Source of the DNA: Phoronis australis
Lineage: Eukaryota; Phoronida; Phoronidae
NCBI GenBank assembly: GCA_002633005.1
Contig: NMRA01000682.1
Span: 94,543-158,542, forward strand
DNA length: 64,000 nucleotides
Direction of reading: 5' to 3'
The position numbers and the translations under genes were made by a program. The notes below the pieces were generated by a model. It had not been told where the DNA came from. It worked only from the letters and a program-made list of their open reading frames with translations, and made no database searches. Below, one piece after another: positions 50,501 through 57,900 of the stretch; the stretch's first letter is position 1; every line of letters begins with the position of its first letter.

Positions 50501-50579
50501 TAAAATGTAGCTGCTGTTTTATCCAGGAAAGTTTGTTGTGAAGCACATTGAGTCTGGTTTGCAAAAAATTACTCACCAT
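20333..50579 (-). CDS. ZP-domain membrane protein, ten coding exons
   Basis: I assembled this gene by matching splice sites and phases. Joined exons give 1134 bases, 377 residues plus stop. Layout: signal peptide 1-19 (FALFAVVLQVVAA, then QETG); ZP-N about 24-115 with cysteines 27, 57, 75, 112 including the FDDCG motif; ZP-C about 134-288 with cysteines 222, 274, 282, 288; R-R-R-R at 292-295; hydrophobic GNVIFVQANFTVSV 300-313; helix 335-358; tail of 19. ZP modules polymerise into extracellular matrices such as egg coats, with the basic site cut and the hydrophobic patch released. N-glycosylation sequons fall at 131, 136, 308 and 320. No EGF or other module precedes the ZP domain. The exon 5/6 junction is uncertain; the alternative adds 4 residues. 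Tissue role cannot be inferred. Confidence 0.9.
20521..23310 (-). other. ZP gene intron 9, with a MITE at 22331-22560
   Basis: 2.8 kb. Apart from the TTAAG-rich element listed separately, nothing recognisable. ORFs at 21298-21507, 21612-21833 and 23038-23223 lack domain content and fitting splice phases. Confidence 0.7.
22331..22560. mobile_element. MITE-like element, truncated copy
   Basis: Starts gttccaaaaaactgac(t)aagctaag and is rich in cttaag/acaaatcttaa words. It ends within acttaagtcaaaaatgaac. It is an inverted, diverged copy of 30651-30900 lacking the outer end on its right side. Self-complementary along its length. Confidence 0.7.
23311..23401 (-). CDS. ZP gene coding exon 9 (furin site, hydrophobic patch)
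   Basis: 91 bases. Acceptor ACGTATTTTAG, donor GTGAGT, phase 0 in and phase 1 out. Encodes STCSLKRRRRDVRQGN then VIFVQANFTVSVRK. Tetra-arginine after the last ZP cysteine and the hydrophobic stretch after it are the expected processing site and external hydrophobic patch. Confidence 0.92.
23402..24800 (-). other. ZP gene intron 8, with GGT/GAT microsatellite
   Basis: 1.4 kb. Bases about 23740-23965 are an interrupted ggt/gat/ggc trinucleotide repeat whose minus-strand translation (Thr/Ile/His-rich) is spurious. Confidence 0.8.
24801..24993 (-). CDS. ZP gene coding exon 8 (ZP-C, end)
   Basis: Acceptor TTCTTCTCAATATTAAG. Encodes SCTTGGETSTKN (Ser split across the junction) through TVTVEVELVICVTTDDANC to QPV. 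The E-L-V-I-C...D-A-N-C ending is the canonical close of a ZP module. Donor is GTATGG after GTG, or one codon earlier; both are phase 0. Confidence 0.9.
26040..26560 (+). repeat. Dispersed repeat with eroded ORF (partner 57300-57790, inverted)
   Basis: The 86-residue frame at 26279-26539 reads GYQFEQEYSDEEI, then RHCRRPQATDKEMFHGLIL and ends PLPKHFGLSRK. A diverged minus-strand copy at 57300-57790 contains FTAYQFEPEYTDHEILKKG and DTEMIHGLILAINS. The Y-x-FEP-EY-(S/T)-(D/E) phrase followed by H-C-R-x-P-x-(A/P)-T-D-x-E recalls the P2X7-tail-like zinc-binding proteins seen in many invertebrates, but the cysteines are mostly lost. I call it a repeat with coding ancestry, function unproven. Confidence 0.5.
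26682..27798. mobile_element. Non-autonomous hAT-like DNA transposon, 1.1 kb
   Basis: Ends are inverted repeats: left 26682-26759 and right 27727-27798 match at nearly every base from CACAGGCGCTTGGGTTTATC inward, except a 6-base insertion (acatgt) in the left arm. Flanks are attaacgc (26674-26681) and attaacgg (27799-27806), an 8-bp target duplication with one mismatch. Eight-base duplications and CA...TG termini are characteristic of hAT elements. The interior has no transposase ORF. It lies in intron 7 of the ZP gene. Confidence 0.85.
28272..28359 (-). CDS. ZP gene coding exon 7 (ZP-C)
   Basis: 88 bases. Acceptor TTCGATCTTGTAG, donor GTAAGA. Starts in phase 1 and ends in phase 2, exactly bridging exons 6 and 8. 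Encodes PGTYAGLAKIVNAWYKSG then ITNSIQVIET. It contains no ATG and is too short for ORF finding; splice sites and phase fit identify it. Confidence 0.85.
29690..30080 (-). mobile_element. LINE reverse transcriptase fragment
   Basis: On the minus strand, in shifting frames, are RQGRILFLDF (motif A region), FNFRQGFARWVEKNHNKP then TACVVNNGFTTDYFRLELG, and RQGDSLSVY (motif B region). This is the central palm of a non-LTR reverse transcriptase. Several stops are present, so it is inactive. Its motif wording differs from the RT at 15690-16960, so it is probably another family. Confidence 0.8.
30287..30608. repeat. Minisatellite, 9 x 35 bp
   Basis: Nine units of gactc(a/g)cggtagaacagac plus agagaacgaacgga. 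The only variation seen is c-a-c versus c-g-c in the word after gactc: four A units, four G units, then one A unit. The blockwise pattern suggests expansion by local duplication of a variant. Serine/valine-rich minus-strand ORFs here are translations of the repeat. Confidence 0.97.
30651..30900. mobile_element. MITE, 250 bp, with 26-bp terminal inverted repeats
   Basis: Left end ggggcccattccaagaaact; right end, reverse-complemented, gggacccgttccaacaaaac; both continue into gacttag/gacttaag. The interior is rich in cttaag/aagatttgtctt and is largely self-complementary. A truncated inverted copy lies at 22331-22560. Confidence 0.8.
30898..31036. mobile_element. Short MITE abutting the previous one
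   Basis: Left end cccagttgcataaaagtta; right end, reverse-complemented, ctgggttgcataaaacttta, separated by about 100 bases. It starts where the 250-bp MITE ends, so one may have inserted at the end of the other. Confidence 0.65.
31418..31593 (-). CDS. ZP gene coding exon 6 (linker and ZP-C start)
   Basis: Encodes QLNFTVLIFRGAFGDV through VAAGTAVKLRVTFDD, the first strands of ZP-C. Donor GTAAGT, phase 1. Start: acceptor CCCAGAG at 31594 fits the phase-2 donor of exon 5. An alternative acceptor TTAACTTATCAG, with exon start 31633, fits the phase-1 alternative. Confidence 0.8.
31594..33382 (-). other. ZP gene intron 5
   Basis: 1.8 kb. A GT run (31664-31697) lies just upstream of the exon 6 acceptor region. 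Bases 33010-33290 contain several related acatgta/cgacag words (cgtcttacatgtagacgacag, gtcgtacatgtatacgaca) that look like an eroded repeat. The 193-codon minus-strand ORF at 31946-32527 has no domain. Confidence 0.6.
33383..33546 (-). CDS. ZP gene coding exon 5 (ZP-N, second part)
   Basis: Acceptor GTTATATTTTCAG. It encodes KPYGAGDVEITIYATVLSD onward to TYTCSYNANGE, giving the fourth ZP-N cysteine in the usual T-C-x-Y setting. The donor is ambiguous: GAC/GTTAGT at 33383 (phase 2) or CTG/GTAGCT at 33411 (phase 1). I prefer the first because it has A, G, T at donor positions +4 to +6. Confidence 0.85.
33547..36143 (-). other. ZP gene intron 4, with a Tc1 remnant
   Basis: 2.6 kb. Apart from the transposase remnant at 35260-35420, nothing recognisable. 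Confidence 0.7.
35260..35420 (-). mobile_element. Tc1/mariner transposase C-terminal remnant
   Basis: The minus strand reads NPIEHLLDQLGQVVRARVTN, the conserved DLNPIEHLWDELGRRVR region of Tc1-like transposases, followed by TTSLLKTL. Just upstream TGGCCCGCATGC encodes WPA in another frame, with the SPDL residues lost. The segment normally contains the last catalytic acid of the DD34E triad; it is missing here. A short dead fragment. Confidence 0.75.
36144..36310 (-). CDS. ZP gene coding exon 4 (ZP-N, first part)
   Basis: Acceptor TTTCTAAAG; begins with two bases completing Gly23. It encodes 55 residues from TYICQKDG to TFDDCGVM, with three of the four ZP-N cysteines and the F-x-x-CG signature. 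Donor GTGAGT after ATG, phase 0. Confidence 0.92.
39648..45108. mobile_element. 5.5-kb structure with ~1-kb inverted arrays of 140-bp repeats
   Basis: The left array (about 39648-40650) and the right array (about 44270-45108) are inverted copies. Both start at the outer edge with cgggatcccagag-ttttttggg, then run through gtgccac-gcgctct, catttccaagcat and ggctcccctga. Inside each, units of about 140 bases repeat. The word ttgagctagatcaa recurs on the left near 39801, 39942, 40081, 40264 and 40407; its complement recurs on the right near 44938, 44792, 44657, 44513 and 44340. The units carry gccagacaattt, gtggtgggttagcccc and ggtaaccg. No transposase is seen between. It may be a large non-autonomous transposon with repeat-filled termini, or an inverted satellite duplication. 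Confidence 0.7.
42900..43660 (-). mobile_element. Penelope-like element 3' end, GIY-YIG half
   Basis: The minus strand reads ALESRFNQHRRSS-YGDCYD, SAVLSHMASTNHSF, then KILDREENWFRRGVKEAIY and LNRQGGLRFHLPRSWD. This is the second half of the Penelope-like endonuclease and its C-terminus (H-x-F...DRE-x-W-x-R-x-x-KEA-x-x...LNR-x-GGLRF). The first half is frameshifted. Beyond the stop, LSDLMKSSRGG and RNVAIS-like phrases (43020-42960) mark the element's tail. It lies inside the inverted-array structure. Confidence 0.85.
46720..46940. repeat. Degenerate tandem repeat of gatc/gagatc words
   Basis: About five imperfect units of 40-50 bases, each with a palindromic core such as ggatcttcagatcc, gatatccagatcc or gatctcgagatcc followed by tgagataa. 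Potential for short hairpins. Confidence 0.6.
48750..48771 (-). CDS. ZP gene coding exon 3 (22-base micro-exon)
   Basis: Acceptor TTTTTACTTCAG, coding VVAAQET plus one base, donor GTAAGT. It completes the signal peptide with a VAA cleavage context. Ends in phase 1. The match of phases to exons 2 and 4 is the main support for such a short exon. Confidence 0.8.
48772..50255 (-). other. ZP gene intron 2
   Basis: 1.5 kb. A 110-residue minus-strand ORF (49105-49437) lies here but has no matching splice sites or recognised domain. Confidence 0.6.
50256..50297 (-). CDS. ZP gene coding exon 2 (signal peptide)
   Basis: 42 bases encoding MTSEIFALFAVVLQ. Acceptor TTGTGTTTTTCAG precedes the ATG; donor GTACGT follows CAG. 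Phase 0 on both sides. This is the hydrophobic core of the secretion signal. Confidence 0.85.
50298..50576 (-). other. ZP gene intron 1
   Basis: 279 bases with GTGAGT donor and TTGTGTTTTTCAG acceptor. It separates the probable leader exon from the signal-peptide exon. Confidence 0.6.
50577..50579 (-). CDS. ZP gene coding exon 1 (start codon only)
   Basis: AATG is followed directly by a strong donor GTGAGT (50576-50571). The next exon begins with a second ATG after a clear acceptor. Translation could therefore start here (MMTSE...) or at the first codon of exon 2. The 5' leader would continue to higher coordinates. A five-codon upstream ORF (ATG 50609-50607, stop 50594-50592) sits in the possible leader, and a TATA-like tatttatatt lies near 50670. 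Confidence 0.6.
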
Positions 50580-50947
50580 TAAGTTAAGTTCTTAGAGCCT
50601 CGGAGACATTAGGCCTATTGCCAAGTTACCTAAATGATTAACGCCCACAGACGCAATTTTAAAGCCAATATAAATAAGTCATTTCATTTTAAAGGCAATT
50701 TAGCGAAATTTTTAGTGAAGGGTTCGTTTTTGTTATGAAGACTACATCACAGTAAATGTATTGATGTCTGCCAGACAAATTTACCAAAATTGCACGGTGT
50801 ATTCAAACGTTATCTCTATTTTGGAATCGAATTTCGACTCAAATTTAATGATGTCTGCCATATTGGAAGACTGCGAGTTTGATTTTTTCATTTTTTCACA
50901 TATTTCTTGCTGTAAAATTTAGTGACACATACCTTTACACACCGTTC

Positions 50948-51187
50948 TCTATGATTCAAGAGTTTTTACTATCTATGATTCAAGAGTTTTTACTATCTAT
51001 GATTCAAGAGTTTTTACTATCTATGATTCAAGGGTTTTTACTATCTATGATTCAAGAGTTTTTACTATCTATGATTCAAGAGTTTTTACTATCTATGATT
51101 CAAGAGTTTTTACTATCTATGATTCAAGAGTTTTTACTATCTATGATTCAAGAGTTTTTACTATCTATGATTCAAGAGTTTTTACTA
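50948..51187. repeat. Minisatellite, 10 x 24 bp
   Basis: Ten exact-length units of tctatgattcaagagttttt plus acta. A single substitution (g for a in the fourth unit) is the only difference I see. Because 24 is a multiple of three, it stays open on the plus strand as repeats of SMIQEFLL, within a 110-codon ORF (50879-51211) that has no other support. It lies about 0.4-0.6 kb upstream of the ZP gene start. Confidence 0.97.
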
Positions 51188-51189
51188 GC

Positions 51190-51678
51190 GTTTAATCACG
51201 CAAGTACATGACTTATTGAGAAGTTAAAATGCTCACAACTCACGTTGGAGGACAGTGACAAAATGGCGACTTTGCTGAATTAAGCGACATGTTCAAAAGG
51301 ATCTTTGTCATTGGTGAAGGTTTACCTATGATGCATTTGATGACACTCTGCGTTGTCAAGAGTGCACACAATTTGGCATTTATATTTCCGTTTGCAGTTT
51401 TATCCAATTCCAAAAAATGAAGTTGCTTTCAATTTTGGCGTATAGACTGATATTTGAAAATCTCCTAGTTTTTACATGTACATAAACTGTTTTTTGTACT
51501 TCAGGCTACATCGAAGTCAGAAAATGCGACACATTTTATTTGATTCACAGTAACACGCTAGACTGAGTCGTCATGGTAACAGTTTACATGTCATCTTTCG
51601 ATCGCATTCACCTTACTGTGATGAGATCACTTCAGATTTAAGTTCCTAAATGTAACACTCAATTATTTGAAAACTGCA
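51190..51678. other. No recognisable gene
   Basis: Upstream flank of the ZP gene beyond the minisatellite. No feature seen. Confidence 0.4.
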
Positions 51679-52062
51679 ACTATTATTAAAATCTCTTTGT
51701 CTATTTACACCGACCTCTTGTCACTGTCACGACGTTTCGACGTTTCGGTAGGTCTATTCTCCGGCCATCGTCAGGTGTTTCCGCGTTCTTAGAAGAACGA
51801 GGACGGATATGTGGTAAATCCGCGGTGTAGCAGTTAAAGTGCTGGACTCGAATTATCTGTAGTTTCAGAAGTGGGTTCAAATCCTGCCTCGGACAAAAAA
51901 TTCACACCAGGTTTGTACCACATATCCGTCCTCGTTTTTCTAAGAACGCGGGAACACCTGACGATGGCCGGAGAATAGACTGACCGAAATGTCGAAACAT
52001 CGTGACAGTGTAAATAGACAAGAGGTCGGTGTAAATGGACCAATAGATTTTAATAATAGTTG
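51679..52062. mobile_element. Foldback element with a tRNA-like loop
   Basis: The left arm 51679-51815 and right arm 51917-52062 are inverted copies differing at scattered positions and by a 10-base-scale indel. Both contain tattctccggccatcgtcag (or its complement) and ggacggatatgtggt. The phrase gacgatggccgg...gaccgaaatgtcgaaac is of the type found at Penelope-like or LINE ends. The about 100-base loop carries a tRNA-like sequence, listed next. Confidence 0.85.
51819..51893 (+). tRNA. tRNA-Ser(CGA)-like sequence (probably tRNA-derived repeat)
   Basis: 75 bases. The ends tccgcgg and cctcgga pair at six of seven positions. Internal B box ggttcaaatcc (51874-51884) is a perfect match to GGTTCRANYCC. 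An A-box-like region tgtagcagttaaagtgc lies at 51826-51842. The phrase tggactcgaattatc resembles the anticodon arm of tRNA-Ser with loop ctcgaat and anticodon CGA (51849-51851). The anticodon stem and long arm pair poorly, and the sequence sits in a repeat loop. It is more likely a SINE-type promoter or tRNA pseudogene than a working tRNA. Confidence 0.5.
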
Positions 52063-52424
52063 TAACACGCCACCACCTCAGAGCGGTTTTAGAAAGTGAT
52101 GTGGAAACTGTGAAACCCATCCGTTTATAATGTTTACCATCATCTAGTGACTTATCTACTATTGATACCAAACAGTGGTTTAGATTATTTCTATACCGAG
52201 GGATACTAAGCATAAGTTTTGGTTCATGAGTACTATAAGTAACATTACTGTTTAGAAATCAAAGTAACGATACATCTGGGCAAGAAGTCACCATTCCGGA
52301 AAAGGAATATTTACAGAAACAATATCAACAGTAATAAAATATACACGCATTTGTACACACACAGAAAAGTATTTAAGAGATGCTTACAAAGGTAAGTTGA
52401 TAGGTTACGCAAAGACATTTGATA

Positions 52425-54065
52425 GTAAACTTAAAATTGCTAAAAAACACTCCAAAACCAAATATCACTCCGTTATGTAATTTACCGTAACTTACTTTTA
52501 ATGCAGAAAATGTCTTGTTGAAAAATTCCTTACACCAGCTTCAATAGGTTGTCGAAAGTGGCTACATATTTTGTTCAGCATCTCAGCCAGGTCAATGGTT
52601 ATATGATAAATTTCCATGAACCAAAAATTAGTCAATGTTGAACTACATTGCTGTTATAAATCAAGACTTCTTACAAGTCTCGTAACGTTACCTGCATATC
52701 GGACGACTGGTAATTATTTATTAAGTTATTGAAATATTTGCAGATGAGTTGCTAGTAACTGTTGCAGAGACAGGACACGGCAAAATACTTTAATAAAAAC
52801 TGAAGTTATTTAAATTAGCCCCAAAATGAAACTAACGCATGTTTTGTGTGATGCATTCCCAATAACAAAGTTTTTTTCATTTTTAGACATGGCAATAGCA
52901 AAAGCTACAAAATAAAACCAAAGCCAAAGTACCAATAGTCAAAGGAAAATCATTTCAAGTATTTACAGCCTGTTCTACTTCTTTCCGGTTACCTGTATAT
53001 ATACCGTTAGACAAAAAATAATTCGTAAAATTTTACCTTCTAACTTGTATGAGCACCCAAGCAGTCACAACTGTACATGGAAATATATTTCCCTTTTATG
53101 TATTATGATGGCAATAACACCGAAAAAAGTTGCTGTGAATTAACAATAAACCTGTCAGTTTTGAAAAGGTGCGACATGTGATTCCTGCTCATGCGGCTTG
53201 AGCGGCAACAAAAGCCTTTAGACGATACTCCTTACATGAGCGTTTCAAAGGAAATATGAACAACATACAGGTGTTCGGTGTGCTCAGCGACATTTTAGAA
53301 GGACTTATTTAGATAAAATCTAGCCCCGCCCTCTGCTAAACGAGCTTTAGTGACGAGTGTCTGGGACTAACCTATAGTACACACCTCTTTGTTGACCGGC
53401 GCTGTTTTCATATGCGCAAAGGTTGCTAGGAAAATGTTTGACGTTTGTAGACGCACGAGCAACACGCTGGTGAGGTGAGTTGTGTTTGGGTGAGGTAATC
53501 AGGGCGATCAAAAAAGCAACTAATAAATGTGCAAATCCGGTAACAGGTTTCACTATCACTTGAGGACTTAGAAACATAAATCAAAATCAAATTTCATTGA
53601 TTATTAAGAGATGAAAAACATTCGTCTACGTTATGAGTCGCATGCCGCCTAAAACCGAAAATCGTCTCCTAAATGGTGAAATTGTTTGACTTTACATGAT
53701 TTTTCGTCTTCCTAACATTATAAGCAGGTACTTTCGTCCTTTACATAACGTATTTTTTCATTTTAATTTAAAATATTCCTGCTTTAATTTCGGACGTGCC
53801 CGAAAAAACGGCCAGACGAGTATATTTTTAGAAAAACCGTATGCAAGGGTCTGCTCTCGGAAACGAGCTACTTTTTAAGCGTTTGTGATTTTGAAAAGAC
53901 ACTAAAAGTTTTCATTGTCGCCTTCACAAGTCACGTTTGTGAAGTGTGCAAATTGGGACGGTACAAGCGTCACTGCTTTTACTTACAAGGTACCTATTGT
54001 ACACTGTCTTGCAGGCTTCATTTCCTTTACAAAACGGGTCCAATAAAGACTTTTTACAATTGGTC
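52425..54065. repeat. Dispersed repeat, copy 2
   Basis: Direct-orientation partner of 480-560, 3175-3505 and 4725-5390 (see there). This copy is compact, lacking the LINE insertions that split copy 1, so it shows the ancestral order. No coding content recognised. Confidence 0.6.
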
Positions 54066-54164
54066 CATGGAAATAAAACAAGACTTTACGAATTGGTGCA
54101 TTCGTTGCCCTGACCGGGATAATTTTTTGCTCTTGGTTTGTTTCTTTGCATTCTAAAGGTCGCA

Positions 54165-54890
54165 TTAGCACAAAATTGTCACAAAACCCCTAACTATGGA
54201 ATAGCTCAAAGCCTGAAGTTTTTCGCCATGATCGGAGTCAAGAAGGGGGACGTGGCGACCATTTTGTTTTTGAATTCAGATTCAAATGCTCATAGAGGTC
54301 GCGATTTTTGACGTAGACGGCTGAAAATCTACACTATTACTGTAACAGACGTGTATTATACATTTGCTTTGAATTGTGAACTTCGAGTCAAAGATGGTGG
54401 AAATATCGGCTACTTAACCGGAAGTTTCAACTTGACGGACCTGACGCCGTTTTATCACTATTGAATCGTGCTGGGTTGTTATTTTAAACACAAGAGCAAA
54501 TGACGTGAAACTTTACATCCGGATTTAAGTTTTACTCTTTCAAATGAATACTAACTTTTTCTTGTACAGGCCGTTTTAATTAGTTGACTGTCATCTTAAG
54601 AAATGTATCGTCTGATTTTTTTCGAAAATTTCGGGAATTTATTGCAACTATTTGGTGTGATAGAACTTTGAAAGGGTTTTCAGAAGGTGTTTTCTATTTT
54701 TCGATAGGACGTCCCTTTATTGATTTTTGGGGATTTTGTGATGACGCTGTTCCTTTGTTGACTGACTTTTGCCGCACTTTTGTTTACGTTTTATTGCGCA
54801 AGACTACGTTTCTTACTCGTTCGGGACATTTTCATTCATTATACTTACTAACTTATAAAGATTCATGTTGGTGCCGCTGACTGTCGCTCA
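54165..54890. repeat. Old direct duplication, copy 1 (partner 59740-60470)
   Basis: Shared landmarks in order: cacaaa-c...ggaatagctc, tttttcg-atgatcgg, ggcgaccatttt/ggccattatgtttt, gattcaa, tttcaaatgaata, gacgctgttccttt/gacgatgttctttt, gttgactgattttt and tttcttactc. The copies are diverged but collinear over about 0.7 kb, 5.6 kb apart. The LINE at 54950-58870 lies between them. Confidence 0.65.
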
Positions 54891-54949
54891 TCTTCTGCTT
54901 TATAGGAATCTCCATTGGCCGTTTCGGCCCTGATCCAATTCCACTTCCA

Positions 54950-57900
54950 ATACCCGGGCTCCATGAGGTAGAAATTTACCTCAGGTCTTGCGACAGTCAT
55001 GTTTCCATGTGTTACTTCTCTGCAGCCAGATGTATGCTGAAGCTGCTTCTGTTGCTACTGAACAGGTCTTTTGTAGTTTTTGCGTAATGACTTGCATGTT
55101 GTGAGCACCATAATCTTCGTCATTCTCCGTAATTCTTTGCAGTAATCTTCTACAGCCAACATCTACACGAATGTCGTGACACTTCAATCTACATTTATTA
55201 CCTGTGGAGTGATGTATTAGACCTTGAGACTTTTAAAAGTGTTTTTTTTTCTCGTCAGCGACATCGACTGTCGTCTCCCATGTCAGTGTTAGCTCTACTA
55301 TGGCCTATTTTTTCGGGCTGTCTGACCTTTAAACTATATCAGACCTCATTGCTGTCACTGCTCTGTTTGTTGGAAAACTTGCTAGACTTTCCATATCTAC
55401 GGACATCTTGCAGTCTATGGATTTGTGGAATAAACTCTGGTGTTGACTTCCTCTTTCATCACTGCACTTTTCCCTGCTATTCTTTCAATGGCCAAGGCCT
55501 TCGGCACTTGTTTATGCCTCCACTTGTATTTGGCCTCTGCCACTGCTGCTTTGCACGCCAATAGTATGGGCTACAAAGTTCCCCGTTCCCATCAGCTAAC
55601 ACATCTGTCGTCTTCAGTTTTCCCCATCGACTCAAATTCCTCGTCGTGGGTAGTTGTTCGTACTCCGCTCTAAGCACAAGGCTGAGTTTTTGACTTTCCG
55701 ATGACAACAAATCTTCTGGAGTGACCTTCTTTTTGAAGCAGCTATGTCAAGTTCTCCATTCACCCTGCTTCTTAAGTCCCCTGCTATAGCATCCCTCTCC
55801 TCTTCCTCTGCAACGCGTTTCCTCAGAAGTGCTAAATCTCCACCTTCCTTCCCTTTTGTCTTGTTCCACATGTTAGATGGTATTAAACCCTGCCCTTGTG
55901 TCAGAATTAATATAGATTAAGTCATTGGAAAGAATAGATCCATTTTAAGTTGCCGAAAATTTGTGAATATTTAATTTTAAATCATGGGGTCAAACTTGTT
56001 GATATGTATTTTAACGGCAAAATCTATTTTTAGATGGTGTTTACAACTTTGGGTTCAGAGCAATCTAGAGATTCTAGAAAATTCTGAGAACACATCGTAA
56101 CAGCCAAGGATATGATTAGATAAGACCATGTGGTTTTTATCAGCCAATCACTAAATGAGTAGAATATTATAATATGGGCTAAAATCAAGAAGATATTCAC
56201 ATGTGCCATTGTAGTCGAATCATAAAGGCTTGCTACAGTGTACAACAGAGCCATCTCAAAAGATTCTAGAGAGGATCTTGACAGGCCCAAGGGTTAACGA
56301 AAAGGAAGTTAACTAAGAGCTTGTCACTTGCATCGTGGGTAGTAAGATACTGCATGAAGTGTTGCGCCAGCAGAGTCTGTGAGCAGCAAGAAGAATCGTG
56401 GGTAGTAGAAATTGCTTGCAAGTGTTGCAACACCAAAGACGGTGACCAGCAATTACACTGTCTCAATACAGTGTGTGTGTAGTTCGAAAATTCACCAACA
56501 GGACAGTCATCCAACAAGTGGAGAGTCCTACCTTGGATAGAAGATAAGACATTTCATTACTTTGGTTCATTGATTGAAGAAATCTTTAAAGAGGGCGCTA
56601 GTGTAGTTACTCGTATTTGTAGTTGATTACTTAATTAGCAATAGGTTTCACTTGTCTAATTAGTGGTTATCATATAATAAATGAATTACTGGATTTGATT
56701 ATTCACTCTCCATCTACGCACAATCGCTAAGCATAGCTAACTTTTAAACAAACCCACAGTCAATCTCTGACACATTGTCTTGCCACGTACACTGTTCCTA
56801 CTATATCGCTGTGCCGCAATCTGCTCTCTGCCACCGCCGCCGACATATCCCACTTTATACCTGACGTGATCTCTACTCTAGCACGCCTCACCAAACTATC
56901 CTTAGAACCCTTCAACGTCATCCAGTCTCTATCTTTCCCGACCTTGGACTCCTGCACTAGTGACTTTGTTGGTAAGGCGACTTGCCGTATAGATCGACCC
57001 ACACTCGTAAAAGTTGCTGGTACTCCCAACCATTTCCTGCGATGACTTTCCCCTCAATCAATTCCACGACGGTCAAGCGTATGTTATAGATACCCTGCCT
57101 GACGCCATACCAGTTTTGGCTATATTCCAAATTAAGTAACACCACATGTTGTATCTTCCTGGAAGTTTACTCGCGTCGATCTCACTCAGGTTCCCCACCA
57201 TCATACACGTACGTACTATTCACTGGCTTTTGGACTCCCTCGGTGTTGTGTCATAATTCTTGTCTGGGTATTTCAAAGGGTTCTTGTCCAGAGATGTTAT
57301 GGATTCGCCGTCAATGCTGAAAGGATCATGGTGGCAAACTTGCCCCTTTTTCGGGTATATCGTTTTTTCGACTTCCTCGAGAGCCCGAACTGGGGCTTAG
57401 GAAGTGGCTCGCGGTGGTGAAGAATGAAATCTACGCTGTTAATAGCAAGTATGAGGCCGTGAATCATCTCCGTGTCTGGGGCCGGCATTTTGTCGACAGT
57501 GATTTCTCTAACGAATACCGGTTTACCAAAGAACTATCCATACTTTCCATTATCTGTGCATGTTCACAACCCTTCTTCAGTATTTCATGATCAGTGTATT
57601 CCGGTTCGAACTGATAGGCTGTGAAACCTAACGATCCGACCCGTGAAGTCTTCGTGGGATGAGCTCTTGACTACTGAAGTCGGGATCGGCGCCGGGCGAG
57701 TTGCCATGTATTCTGCGTTCTGTTTGAAAATGAATTATTCTCATCCTAACCAATGCGTATATAAAACTGAAACAAAGTCTGTCTCAATAGATACAATTTG
57801 TAATGCCTTTGCAGTATTCGTGAGTGCAAATGTCGAGGACCACGCTATGAATAAACCACTGCATTACCGGCCATTGATTCCGGCAATTAGGTTATTGACC

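Noticed and set aside
50879-51211. 110-codon plus-strand ORF of MIQEFLLS repeats
   Set aside because: Openness is explained by a 24-bp tandem unit; no splice sites or other coding signs.
51819-51893. Functional tRNA-Ser gene
   Set aside because: Anticodon stem and variable arm pair poorly and the sequence is the loop of a repeat; kept only as tRNA-like.
55280-55673. Overlapping plus-strand ORFs, Leu/Cys/Phe-rich
   Set aside because: Antisense shadow of the LINE C-terminal coding region on the minus strand.
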